Shown here: positions 12,101 to 22,914 of the stretch, in pieces
How the letters are laid out: each line of letters begins with the position of its first letter
How positions within the stretch are numbered: the first letter of the stretch is position 1
NCBI GenBank assembly: GCA_023078685.1
Contig: JALGAS010000001.1
Location: 4,154,001-4,218,000, forward strand
Length of the DNA: 64,000 bases
Reading direction: 5' to 3'
Origin: Neopestalotiopsis rosae
Taxonomy: Eukaryota; Ascomycota; Sordariomycetes; Amphisphaeriales; Sporocadaceae
Program-made: the position numbers and the translations under genes
The notes under the pieces: generated by a model
Databases searched by the model: none
What the model saw: the letters and a program-made list of their open reading frames with translations, nothing else
What the model was told of the DNA's origin: nothing

Positions 12101-14393
12101 AGAGTGATGAGTCCTTTGACGAGCCCCATGCAAGAGAAAATACATGTTGACATAGATGAGCATCCACAGCAGCCAGTACTCCAGTACTATGTAACAATGC
12201 CTCCAAGGTCTCTCCGGCTCAACAATCACCAGATTATCATCGCCAGGACACAGCTTACAACTTACCCGCTTTAGTTACCAGCAGCCTATCAAGACTTTCC
12301 AAGACAGGCGGTAGCTGAGCACGACTCGGGGCTCCTCCCACTCAGCCATACGTGGCCAGCGCTCGATCTGAAGCGAACAGGGCCAGTGTCAAGGGGATGT
12401 TCTGGGCTGGATGTTGCCTCGCTATTGGCAGCCCAGTGTCCAGGCTGAGCTGCCAAGCATACCGGAGCAGGTCTTGGCAAATCTAGTGCCAGATCATTAT
12501 GTGCCGGGTATCCGGAGCACAGCAGTGCCTGGCGGATCGATCATCCAAAATGCCTTCTTCATGTATCGATCAGCACTCATTCATACAATGGACCTGGAGA
12601 ATGGCGACACTGCCAATTATTCCATGGCTGTGTAGTAGAGGCAGTATAATAAGGGGCTATCTCTAGCTTAGGTAATCATATGATATACACAAACCTCGAC
12701 AGCCCAAGTATACCTCAAGCCTACTCCAGTAGTTGTTATTCTCTGAACAAAAGAAGAAAAGGACCAAGACCAAGCTTGCTCCTAGCAAGGCCTTCTTCTT
12801 ATTTTAGGGCTTATTGCGTCAAAAGTCTTTTCCTTTCTCATTTTGTCAATCAGGCGCCGATGGTAATATCAAGACTTCCTGCGACCCTGACCACGAGTCA
12901 GTGAGCTGCAAGTCTTGACACAGAGCTTTTGGACTATTTCCGCGCACGGGAGAATGCCTTGAGTGGCGATCTCTACCTTGCCATGGATGCAACACACTTC
13001 TGACGGTCCATTAGGTTTTCTCCCTACTTACCAGGTTAACCCAAGACTTCTAAGCCGTTCGAGGCTGCAATACGTACCGACTTATTGAAGCTGCAGAAAT
13101 GGATCTAGCCCATGCCATTATGAACTCGCTAAACTAGAGTCTGTGGATCTAACTACCCGTTTGACTTATTTTTGTTTCTTTTCTCAGTTTGTGAAGTCAT
13201 AAGTCCGGATCCCCCTGGCAATGGTTGGGATCATGCGCCGGTGCAACTCGGACTTGAGCGAACAGAGATCGTCGTCGTCGGCATTGACTCGAAAGTTTCT
13301 TCCAGCAGAAACGTGTTAGAAAACCCGCCTCGAGACCGAGATTTCATTAACTCCGCGTTTCAATTAGTACAGATTACGTCCATGTCCCAGTTACTGGCGT
13401 GTCTCTGTCTTTTTCTTCTTCCCTTGTCCCCTGCCCATTGGAGGTGTGACGACGATATCCGAACTCCCACTTCCCAATGTTCAACTTTGAAATTTGTTGT
13501 CGCTCGCCCACCGATTTCGCTGGTCACAGGATTTTTCTAGCCCTGCCTATCCTCGGAATGTCGCCGGAATGCCAGCACATAACCACGTACTTGATGATTC
13601 GCCCTCACGGAGCGGCAGTTGACAGTCGCCTTGAGATTCATGAGCCATCTCAAGTGGCCCAGACCATCACAATCTCGAATAGAATTTCAATGTTCACTGA
13701 CTTGCATGTTACGCCTGTGTCCCTAATCCCGAGCTGTGATAGTTGCCCATTATACGTGGTGTCCATGGCTACAAGATAGTTACTTTCCAGTAGCAAAATT
13801 GGCAATCTATCAATCAAACCGGTCAAGATAGACATAATATGCTTTGACACGCAACATACAGGCTGATTCACAGCTCTCAACTACCTCTCGAGCCAGCAGC
13901 TAGTCTATTTGTCACGACAGACCAACAGAGAGATGAGTGAGTATCTAATTTCGAATGCTCGAAAACAGGAGTTTGGATATGTGGTCTTGGTTTTGGGCAA
14001 ATCAGTGTAAGTGCAAGCAAGACAGCAGGCAACATATGTAAGGTTAGGCAGGTACGCTATCGAGGCACAATGCAGACGGAGGAAGCTACCCCGCTATCGA
14101 TAACACCAACGGGCAAGGCAGGCGCAACGAAGCTCAAGGGCCCCCACCGTGCATCTGACATTCATCGGCCAAACAGACGTAACGTACGTACAACACAGCT
14201 ACACGCCTAACTTACTGGATACAGTTTACCAGTATTGACATCTGCGACAACACAAGCGTGATTGACCTTCGGGGCTGCTAAGACTCGTTCAACATATCAT
14301 ATATCGATCAAAGGACACGCCCTTTAGCCGGAATACTTCCCTGCCAGGCAGAATTGTGCATGGTACACCCTACCCAAAGACAAACGAGGCACG
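9166..14393. other. Large divergent gene-free interval (transcription factor / COP9 subunit 1)
   Basis: About 5.2 kb between the Zn2Cys6 start (-) and the COP9 start (+). The part next to the regulator (9170-10130) is pyrimidine-rich on the minus strand, as in long fungal 5' leaders, and has short runs such as (GGCA)n near 9650 and (TGG)n near 9865. The remainder has only short, frame-broken open stretches with no recognisable domain, no transposon ORF and no tRNA box B. An unannotated non-coding RNA cannot be excluded. Confidence 0.5.
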
Positions 14394-15979
14394 ATGGCGG
14401 ACCAAGGCAGCTCCCAGCTCCTCAGCTACTTTACGCTCATGGAGCACCAAGGCAATATCATAGTCAAAGGTAGGTCCCAGAGTATTCCAGGCTTTCCCAG
14501 AATATACCTGACCAGAAATACAGAGACTCCCAAATTCGACCTCGACCTGTACATATCTAATTATCGAGGTATGCCACCCGCCCCGCCGCCCCGAGATGTG
14601 CGACTTTCCTAACTTTGCGCAGGACGGACACGCTTCGATCGATTGTTACTTATAGGACAATCCTCGGTCCCCTTGTGTCTAGATGCGCTGAAGGCTGCAA
14701 TAGTAGAGGCCAAGAGTGGAAGGGATACACAACAATATCGCAACGCCTGGGAGGCCATTCGCGCTGCCGCTCCCGGCGAGCCTGAGGCTCAGTTCGATCA
14801 GGACTGGTTGGACAGGACGACCAAGCAGAACAAGGCCGAGACTAATCGCCTCGAGGCCGAACTCAAACAGTACAAGAATAATCTTGTCAGAGAGAGCATT
14901 AGGGTACGTTTACCCAAGATTGTCTGTTCTGCCCCTGCTATGGTGACACAGGCTGCTAACATTGGACTTGAATCTTGGCACAGATTGGATATCGAGACAT
15001 GGCCCAACACCTTGAGAGGACCGGTGAGCTTCAGGGCGCTGCTGATGCGTTCGTGCGCATGAGGAGCGAAGCTACGTCGCCATCACATCTTCTCGAGATT
15101 GCCAGGCACTTGATTGGTGTCATGATCCAGAAACGGGACTGGCCCAGCGTTCTCTCTAATGTGGGCAAAGTGTTTGCCAGTCCTAATAGTAACGAGGAGG
15201 AAGCTAAGTCGCATGTCCCGTTTGTGAAAGTGGTTTCTGGTATCGCCAATCTCCATTCGGAGAAGTACTACGAAGCTGCCAAGAACTTCTTGGATGCGGG
15301 TGACCTGGCCCACTGCCAGCGTCTCAATGATATCATCAGCGCCAACGACGTGGCTACATATGGTGCGCTCTTGGCCCTGGCATCAATGGATCGAGCTGAG
15401 CTCCAGACCCGAGTTCTAAACAACGCGAGCTTCAGAACTTATCTAGAGCTCGAGTCGCACCTTCGCAAGGCCATCAACATGTTCGTCAATGGTCGTTATT
15501 CCCAGTGCCTCGCAATCCTGGAGTCGTACCGGCCCGATTACCTTCTCGACATGCATTTACATCAGCACGTCTCAGTCATCTACTCACTGATTCGTACTAA
15601 GTGTATTGTCCAGTACTTTATCCCTTTCTCCTGCGTTACCCTTGACAGTTTGAACGAGGCTTTCGCCAAGCCCGACGAGTCTCTAGAGTCGGAACTGGTA
15701 ACCATGATTCGGAGCGGCAGGCTCCAGGCTCGCATTAATACCATTGACAGGCTGCTGGTTGCCGTGTCGCCAGATCGTCGGGTGGAGATGCAGACTACAG
15801 CTCTGGAGACAGCAAAGAACTATGAGAAGGAGGCCTTGGAACGTATCCGGCGCATGAGCATTATGGCTGCTGAGCTGGAGGTCAAGGGCCACGGCCGAAA
15901 AGCCGGTCCCCCGGGCTCGGGTGTGACGGATATGTGGTTTGAAGATACTCGCAAGGGAGTTGCTGAGAGCTTGTTCTAG
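14394..15979 (+). CDS. csn1: COP9 signalosome complex subunit 1 (PCI-domain protein), 465 aa, four exons
   Basis: Exons 14394-14469, 14524-14568, 14623-14903 and 14984-15979 sum to 466 codons. The 45-bp second exon supplies the conserved TPKFDLDLYISNYRG, and the exon 3/4 join gives RESIRIGYRDMAQHLERTGE. Helical-repeat (TPR-like) sequence runs to about residue 290. The C-terminal PCI winged-helix region includes YSLIRTKCIVQYFIPFSC. CSN1 is a scaffold subunit of the COP9 signalosome, which removes NEDD8/Rub1 from cullins and so tunes SCF ubiquitin ligases; in filamentous fungi it is linked to development and light response. Length and motifs match a full-length fungal protein. The Lys/Arg-rich C-terminal segment is typical. 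Identification is confident. Confidence 0.94.
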
Positions 15980-16310
15980 ACTGGTGTGTGGAGAATGAGG
16001 TGATTACATACAAGAGATAGCATATTCCAGTTTCTGGAATGCGGAGTACTGGCGTTTAGGAGGGATCCATTCATGTTCATTTGGACCAGTGCGTCTGCTA
16101 CACTACAGAACGGAGAATCTTTAGGAACCGCAAGTCAATTGCGCTTACATGACAAAAGGATTTAAGAGGAATACGCATCGCATCCAGCTTTCGCATGTTC
16201 GCCTATATCAAGGGTATCGTAATCTGGAATGACCGCCCACTGCGCTGTAGAAACGTGAAGCATACCAACGCCTAGAACGCCACTGCGAAGCATTTACAAG
16301 TATCAATTGC

Positions 16311-17269
16311 CTACCACCTTCCTCGACCACGGCCTCGGGCGTGGGGCCGGTTGGATTGTGAATCCATCCTTCTCCAGTCCCCAGACGGACCGCCGCGCTC
16401 ACGGGATACGTCGGGTAATTGTTCGCCACGCCTCCACTCCCCCGTTGGCACGCCGAAACCACCACCACCTCCTCCTCCCCCTCGACCGCCCCAGCCAAAG
16501 CCGTCTGAACGTCCGCCGCGACCACCTCTGCGACCACCAGACTCGTGGAGTCTGTCTCTTCCAAGATGGCCTGGTGCGTACCCGACAACAGTACCCGCCT
16601 CTCCCGCGCCAGCACCTCTGCCCATCCTCGCAGCGGTGGGAGGCGCAACACTGCCGTCCTCGAGGGGCGGCAAGATGGCCAGAGAAATGTAGTCCCCGAC
16701 GACAAACCGAGCTTCAGCCAGTGTTTTCAGACCTTCGCCTCCGTGTCCGGCAGCCGGTAAACCCCCATCCGCTTGAGAGGCGAGGGAAGAGCCACCATCA
16801 GTCACGTCTACACTATTCGCTTCGGTGTCGCTATCGCCAATGACGATACTGCCCAGGTCTTTGATCATGTACTTGGGGTCTTGGCCGGCTCCGGCTCCGG
16901 CCCCAGCAGCGCCGCGCGTGTCCGGGTAGATGAGGCGGAACGACAGCCTGGTACCTATCGCCGGGTCGGGCAGGATGGCGGGCTCCGTGAAGGCGACGTG
17001 ATGCGACAGCTCGTAGAGGGTACAAGAGGGCCAGGTGTGGAGGGTGAGATGCGGCAGGAGCTCCGGCGCGAAGAACTCATCAGGCCTGTAATGCCATTGG
17101 CAAGACTTGTCAACTTTCACTATTCCATGCTATTTGATACAAAAGGTCTCTCCCTACCTTGGAAAGGCAAAGGGAGATTGTCTTGTTTTTATCAGAGTCC
17201 ATACCGGTGAAATGCGCCGGTGCGATAGAATACTCGCAACGCCAACGGCGGGTTTGCGCGCCTGTCCAT
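16311..17269 (-). CDS. sap18: SAP18-family protein (Sin3-associated / ASAP splicing factor), 279 aa, two exons
   Basis: Exons 17269-17205 and 17085-16311 (280 codons). The short first exon gives MDRRANPPLALRVFYRTG and splices in phase into FHRPDEFFAPELLPH. Residues ~8-110 are the SAP18 ubiquitin-like fold: LHTWPSCTLYELSHHV, then GTRLSFRLIYPDTRG and later KDLGSIVIG. Known SAP18 proteins join the Sin3-HDAC corepressor and the ASAP/PSAP exon-junction-associated complexes. The C-terminal third is an Arg/Gly-rich tail (RRGGRGGRSDG and a run of eight Gly) typical of RNA-binding RGG regions and much longer than in the ~150-aa animal protein. The gene is convergent with COP9 subunit 1 and head-to-head with PRP18. 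Family identity is secure; the role of the tail is inferred. Confidence 0.9.
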
Positions 17270-17922
17270 CTCTGTTGGCTGGTCCGTCCCGCGCGCGCGT
17301 CTCTTTGCTCAGGCCGTCGTGAATGAATGATGCCGCTGTCTGGCTCACAGATGAAAAAAACCAGGCGCTAATAGACCATGGCTACCCATCTACTGCTCGG
17401 CTTGTGACTCTGGTGTCGCAGCAGGAGCTTCGCAGGTCCAAAGAGAGAGCCCCAGAGTTTGGTGTTGAAGCTATGTTGTAAATTACGTATCATACAACGC
17501 ACCAATGTACCCATCAATGGGCAGGCTGAGGTCACTACTACTACAAGTACTGGGGGGACCCTGGAAAGCTTAATTGAGTTCTTAGCGCGGCATGGAGGCA
17601 GCTTCGAGCAGGTACACTGTAGTCGACCCTCTGGGCTCTGGCGCCCCTGCGACCTTTGCGCCACGGCCCATGTACTGCCCTGGAGTTAGCTACCTACACT
17701 AGCTAGCAGGTATTTACTGCGGCTACATTTTGCTGCGTCAGGTTTCAACGTAGATGAACGACTAATATCCATCCAACTTGACTGGACATTTGCCCAAGAC
17801 CACAAAAAGGAACCGCGTTTTTCTACTCTTTCCCTCTTCTACAACTTCGTCTGCAAAAATAAAGGTTTTTCAAACGAATATTTCTTGGTTGTCACGAGGC
17901 TGGGGAAAAAAGTCTTGTCAAG
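17270..17922. promoter_or_regulatory. Shared divergent promoter of SAP18 and PRP18
   Basis: About 650 bp separates the two start codons, so both promoters must lie here. The last ~100 bp before the PRP18 ATG are pyrimidine-rich, typical of fungal transcript starts. No TATA box stands out and no coding sequence is seen. Confidence 0.6.
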
Positions 17923-18993
17923 ATGGATTTCGCCTCTCTCATGTCCAAGGAGATCGCGAAAGCGAAGCCCAAGGCCGAGAGCACCCCAGCCGCCAGCACT
18001 GCCGCCGCCCCCAGCAGCAAGTACATGAGGCGCGCCGAGGTGGAGGCGGAACGACAAAAGGCTTACCTCGCCGAGCAGAAGGAGCTCGAAGAGAAGCGCG
18101 CGGCCAAGGCGGCCGAGAAGCGGAAGCGCGACGAGGACGCGGCCGAGGAGGCGCGCGTGAGGGACGAGAAGCGCCGCAGGCTCGAGGAGGACACGCGGAG
18201 GCGGCGCGAGGAGGCGGCCAAGGAGGAGGAGCGGAGGCGGCGGAAGCGCCTCGGCCTGCCGGAGCTCAAGGAGGAGGACAGCGTAGACGCCGACGCCGAT
18301 GGCGATGCCGAGGACGACATCCCCGACGAGGAGCTCGTCGAGAAGCTGCGCGTGCTCGGCGAGCCGGCCATTTTGTTTGGCGAGTCGCACAAGGGGCGCC
18401 TCCGACGACACAAGAAGCTCACCACGGTGGTGTCCAGGGGCCCGATCCCGACCACGATCCAGATGGTGGACGAAAAGGACATGAAGGTCGACGGCACCAT
18501 GCCAAAGGGCAAGGAAGCCCGGAGGTATCTGTTCCGCCAGCTGGCTTCCTACTTTACCATGGTGCTTCGGGAGTGGGAGTTGGCGCTGGCACAGGAGGAG
18601 AGGCGGGACACGTTTGAGAGCCGCGCGGCCGTGAACGCCATGGTACAAAGCCGGGAGAACATGGTCCCCCTGTTCCGCAAGCTCGAAAAGGACGATCTGG
18701 ACGACGATATTCTCGAGCCGGTGATCGAGATTGTCAAGGCGGCACAGGAGCGACGATACGTGGATGCCAACGACGGATACCTGCGGTTGAGTATTGGCAA
18801 AGCTGCCTGGCCCATTGGTGTGACCATGGTGGGTATCCACGAGCGAAGTGCCCGAGAAAAGCTACATGATGGTGAGAGAGGACATGTCATGGGTGACGAG
18901 GTTACGCGGAAATATCTTCAGAGCATCAAGCGCTGCCTCACGTTTGCACAGGTCAGGTGGCCGCCCGAAGATATCAGACAACTCATGGGATAA
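17923..18993 (+). CDS. prp18: Pre-mRNA splicing factor PRP18, 356 aa, single exon
   Basis: Intronless, MDFASLMSKEIAKAK to QLMG. Residues ~25-115 form a highly charged Glu/Arg/Lys coiled coil. An SFM-like motif (PDEELVEKLRVLGEPAILFGE) lies near 130-150. The C-terminal all-helical Prp18 domain (~190-350) contains the conserved loop around YLRLSIGKAAWPIGVTMVG and ends YLQSIKRCLTFAQ. PRP18 acts in the second catalytic step of splicing with U5 snRNP and Slu7, helping dock the 3' splice site. Length agrees with fungal and animal orthologs. The N-terminal half is very GC-rich, which opens long frames on the other strand and in the other phases; these are not genes. Confidence 0.95.
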   Translation: MDFASLMSKEIAKAKPKAESTPAASTAAAPSSKYMRRAEVEAERQKAYLAEQKELEEKRAAKAAEKRKRDEDAAEEARVRDEKRRRLEEDTRRRREEAAKEEERRRRKRLGLPELKEEDSVDADADGDAEDDIPDEELVEKLRVLGEPAILFGESHKGRLRRHKKLTTVVSRGPIPTTIQMVDEKDMKVDGTMPKGKEARRYLFRQLASYFTMVLREWELALAQEERRDTFESRAAVNAMVQSRENMVPLFRKLEKDDLDDDILEPVIEIVKAAQERRYVDANDGYLRLSIGKAAWPIGVTMVGIHERSAREKLHDGERGHVMGDEVTRKYLQSIKRCLTFAQVRWPPEDIRQLMG

Positions 18994-19508
18994 TGTCACT
19001 GTCATACGACAGGGATTCATGTGAACAACCTTGGCTCTGGTTAGACCTCTCAACTTTCTACGCCTTGACATGGTGACATTCGCTAGTACGCAATAAACAA
19101 ACCTGCCATGGCCTCAGCTAGTGAAGAGTAACAAAATAAATTGATAGTAGAGCAGAAACAATCTGCCGAATTTCCAAGCCAAGACCATGCTGGCTAGATA
19201 TAAACGAATGTTCTTTGGAAGTCAACATGATACGTTTGCCTCTTCAGCCGACATGTCGTTGTCGAAATGCTCGATGGTTTCAAAACATGAGCCAGTTGAG
19301 ATGAGAAGGTATTGATCTCCCCAGAAAAGACGAGACGCATTGAGGAAAGTGACGACACACACGCGGAAGCTCAGTCGTTCGATAGCACTCATAGGAGCAA
19401 CAGCAAGTGATCCGTGATTCCAGTGTCCATTGATTCGCCCTGCTTATTTACAAGTTTCGCATTCGTGGTTCGCTTTCGAGACACTCTTTTTCCTCCGACC
19501 CAATTCCT
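18994..19508. other. Convergent intergenic region
   Basis: 3' flanks of PRP18 and the complex I subunit. AT-richer than the genes; no coding or RNA feature seen. Confidence 0.6.
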
Positions 19509-20060
19509 TTAGAATTCGGAGATCAAATCGCCCTTCCTCTTTGCTCGCAGATCCCACTTGCCCTTGAAAAGTTGAAAAAAACTCGTGTCAGCTCAATTGC
19601 GTCTGCTGGCTGTTTTCCCAAACCCTTTAAAACGGTCGTGCGACTTACATCTGTCTGGTAGGCGACGATGCCAAAGAGCACTGGCACGAATACGGCGTAC
19701 ATGAAGGTAATGCGCGCAGTTCTCGGGGTCCAGCGGAAGTACTTGACGCGGTTCGTTTGCATCGCTATTGCGTATCGTCAGCCATTGTTCTCGCTTCCTC
19801 CTCGTGAATCCTCCAGTCTTTCGATCGACTCCTTCCCCCCGCTCTCTCTCTCTCGCCATGTCGGGAAATTTATTATCGCAGGTGTAGCCATTAGATCAGG
19901 AGGGTGCGCGGGCAATAATACGTACTCCCCAGCTTCTGGATGGACGGGTCGAACGCCAGTTCTGTCACGCAATGTTAGCTTTTTGCGACCTCACACGGGG
20001 GCCGGTCGGCTTAGGATCCTGTCGGCCTCGGAACGTACTGAAGTGCTTGAGGCCTGCCAT
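19509..20060 (-). CDS. NADH:ubiquinone oxidoreductase B15/NDUFB4-like accessory subunit, 75 aa, four exons
   Basis: Exons 20060-20039 (22 bp), 19961-19926 (36 bp), 19764-19649 and 19562-19509 sum to 76 codons. The protein opens MAGLKHFKLAFDPSIQKLG, continues TNRVKYFRWTPRTARITF, and has one transmembrane helix (MYAVFVPVLFGIVAYQTD) and a basic tail GKWDLRAKRKGDLISEF. This matches small single-pass accessory subunits of mitochondrial complex I (B15/NDUFB4 type) in the inner membrane arm. No cleavable presequence is evident, as is usual for such subunits. The first two exons are too small for simple ORF scans; splice sites are canonical and phases agree. The family assignment comes from my recollection of fungal homologs and is fairly firm. 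Confidence 0.85.
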
Positions 20061-21031
20061 GTTGATTGTGGGTGGGCAAGCGCCTGCACTGATCTCAATT
20101 GGTGGATTTGGTGGTGGTTTTGTTCTAGATGAAGCTCCCAATTGAGGACTTTGGGATGTCGTCGGCACTTTGGCGCCTCAGTTCGTTGAGCAGTCCCAAG
20201 CTGCTAAGCCACACTTGATGTGGCGTCAGTTGGACCAGATGGGTCGGGGATTACAATTTGTCTGTCGCGATTGGGTCTAGGTATCAATCAATGGGCGTTG
20301 GGTCGCTGCTGGGCTTAACATAAGACACTGCAAGTCACTAAAATCTCACATTATTGGCTGGTGACAGTATTGGTTACCGAACACCTCCTGGCAGTTAGAT
20401 GCAAGCTCTCATGTCTGTGGTATATGTCCAAGCACATGGTGCATCATCAATCAACTTATTGGGCTTTTTACTCAACCCTCAAAGGTAAAGCTCGCTTCTA
20501 TGCACATCGCAAGGTCCCATCAAGATCCCATCAAGATCGTCAAATGGTCACTGAGACTAGCACCTTTACGTCAACCAACTCCGCTAGATCAATCATGATC
20601 TTGGAGCGGATACCAACTTGCCGAGGCATGCACCCGCAGAGTTCCTCTCCATCCGGTGAAGATAACGAATGAAATTGGTGGACAAACACATGATCCATAG
20701 AGTCGTCGTCGTTGATGCCACCAGCCGAGCCAGCCTTGCTGGACTGGACCCCAGCCTACGCCTTTTGTCCCTGTGACTCGTTATCCATTTTGAGCAATTC
20801 CATCACTCCATCGAACCACAAAAGCAGTCAAGAATCCACTGGAATTGCCGGTCGGCCCATACCCACAAAACAACCGGAGCCTTTGTAGATTCCGAATATC
20901 AATTGCCTTTGAATATATGAACCGAGCATTGTAAAAAATCAAAAGACATACTCGCAAGAAAAACACATACACTTCTGCGGACTACTAGTACACTACTCAC
21001 ACGACATTTATACTACAAGACTATCGACAAG
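20061..21031. other. Divergent intergenic region (complex I subunit / glutathione transferase)
   Basis: Bidirectional promoter space of about 970 bp. A short direct repeat of CATCAAGATC occurs near 20520-20535. No gene seen. Confidence 0.5.
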
Positions 21032-21886
21032 ATGGCTGCAACAGAGGGTGTCAAGGTGAAACTTTACTGGTATATACTCCATTTCACGCAATCTATTCCT
21101 CTGAAGTGCTTCTTTACTAATACATGCGACAGGCTCGAAAAGTCGAGAGCGCAGAGCATCCTCTGGCTGCTCGAGGAGCTCAAGGTGGACTACGAGCTCG
21201 AGCTCTTCCACCGCAACAAGCAGACCATGCTGGCGCCGCCCGAGCTCAAAAAGGTACACCCGCTCGGCAAGTCGCCCACCATCAGCGTCACGGCGCCCGG
21301 GCAGGAGGACAAGCCCATCGTCATTGCCGAGACGGGCGCCATTGCGCAGTACCTGAGCGAGCACTGGGGCGGCAACAGCACGCTCGTGCCCCCGCGCTGG
21401 AAGCCGGGCCAGGAGGGCAAGGTCGGCGGCGAGACCGAGGCCTGGATGCGCTGGATGTATTTCTTGCACTACACCGAGGGCTCCCTCATGTCGCTGCTCA
21501 TGATGGTCCTCGTCCTCTCCATGCTAAAGGGGCCCAAGGTGCCCTTCTTCATCCGCCCCGTCGTCGCCCTCGTCGTCAACCAGGCCTTTAGCTCCTTCAT
21601 CATGCCCAACCTCAAGACGCACCTCGCCTTCCTCGAGGGCCAGCTCGCTACCAGCGGCGGCGACTACCTCTGCGGCGAGCACCTCACCACGGCCGACATC
21701 ATCGTGAGCTTCCCCCTCATCTCGTACCAGCCCAGGTTCGAGGAGGTCGGCACCTGGGAGGACAAGCCCGAGAAGCTCTATCCCAAGGTGTGGGCCTACA
21801 TCAACAGGATGGATGCGCACCCGGGTTACAAGAAGTCGGCCGAGAAAATCAAGGAAATTGATGCCAGCTACGGCATAAAGTGGTAG
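21032..21886 (+). CDS. Glutathione S-transferase, Gtt1-like, 263 aa, two exons
   Basis: Exons 21032-21069 and 21133-21886 (264 codons). Splicing creates VKLYWLEKSRAQSILWLLEEL, the start of the thioredoxin-like domain; the unspliced frame would insert 21 foreign residues before it. The glutathione site includes APPELKKVHPLGKSPT and ETGAIAQYL. The helical domain has a hydrophobic stretch (YTEGSLMSLLMMVLVLSML) and GGDYLCGEHLTTADI. The layout closely follows yeast Gtt1, an ER-associated transferase: PPELKKIHPLG, then VEGSLQPPLM, then ADI. It conjugates glutathione to electrophiles or detoxifies peroxides. The CDS is strongly GC-biased. The 63-bp intron has no stop and keeps frame, so automated models may miss it. 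Confidence 0.92.
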   Translation: MAATEGVKVKLYWYILHFTQSIPLKCFFTNTCDRLEKSRAQSILWLLEELKVDYELELFHRNKQTMLAPPELKKVHPLGKSPTISVTAPGQEDKPIVIAETGAIAQYLSEHWGGNSTLVPPRWKPGQEGKVGGETEAWMRWMYFLHYTEGSLMSLLMMVLVLSMLKGPKVPFFIRPVVALVVNQAFSSFIMPNLKTHLAFLEGQLATSGGDYLCGEHLTTADIIVSFPLISYQPRFEEVGTWEDKPEKLYPKVWAYINRMDAHPGYKKSAEKIKEIDASYGIKW

Positions 21887-22914
21887 GGGCTTTGTCCGCT
21901 ATATATGCTGGTGAGCAGTACAAAGTTTTCCAACAAGTGAGATTCTCCTCTCTCTTGCAGGTAGGTGCCATGACAATGATCTGGGAAGGATGGTGGTGAG
22001 GAAAAGAAAACAGTCAGCCTGGCGAAAGGCTTGTTTTCTCTGGTGTGGCATTAGATATTTGCAAACAATGGTAATACAAGTAATACTTGCGACTTTCTTG
22101 TATTCAATAGCCAAGAACTGAGCACCAGAGACATACCTTGATTAACTACTCACAGTTATTCAAGTGACATTCCAGAACTGAAGTGATAGGCCACTTCACA
22201 GCAAGTGAAAACTGCATGTCACACCGCGGCCTCGTGGGTAATTCTCATCATTATTCAAAATGCTGGGAAACATGGACGCGGTCAATCACACACAAGGCCA
22301 TGGAGCTTGAGCTTTTGCTTTTAAAAACGTTGTTTTCATCTATACACATCCGATTCGTTGGACAGTTGCCACCTCTCATCCTTCTTACAGATCTTCCCTG
22401 GCATCTGCTTTGGTATTGTTTCAACACCCACCCAGCCCACCGCTTGCTGGGTGGTTCATCGCCTCTTATCCGCTCGAGTACACTGCATGTCTTTCCTGCC
22501 CATGATCCTGGGCGGCCATGTCTTGCCACGGAAAACAAACAAAAGGAAAAATATAGAAAAGAACCAAGTACTCCACAAACACATAATTAAACAAGATATG
22601 TAACCGCCGTGGCTTTAGATGCAATCCTTGCCTATCTCTGCAGTTCCACGCTTTGGCGTCGATTTCTTTTTTTGTATGCTCGACCGCGTGGTGGTTATGG
22701 TAAAACAAAGTCTCGAGGCCTGTAAAATGGCGTGAAGCGAGGCATCGAGACGGGTGGCACGGAAGGAAATAGAATGGCGGGCGCATGTGTCGAGACATGC
22801 GGCCCGGCTTCATTAGCCAGAGGGTGACATTACTGGCGACCGTACTGTATGTGGTGAAAAAGGGAGGGGGTATTTTTTTATTCGTAGCATCGCATAACAT
22901 TCAAATGTATCAAA
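21887..22914. other. Convergent intergenic region
   Basis: About 1 kb between the 3' ends of the glutathione transferase and G-alpha genes. Contains long A/T runs and no supported gene. Confidence 0.6.

Noticed and set aside
9166..14393. Transposon remnant
   Set aside because: No terminal repeats, target duplications or transposase/RT fragments could be seen by eye.
17778..18840. Long frames on both strands over PRP18
   Set aside because: Repetitive Gly/Arg/Ala or Leu-rich translations caused by the GC-rich coiled-coil codons of PRP18.
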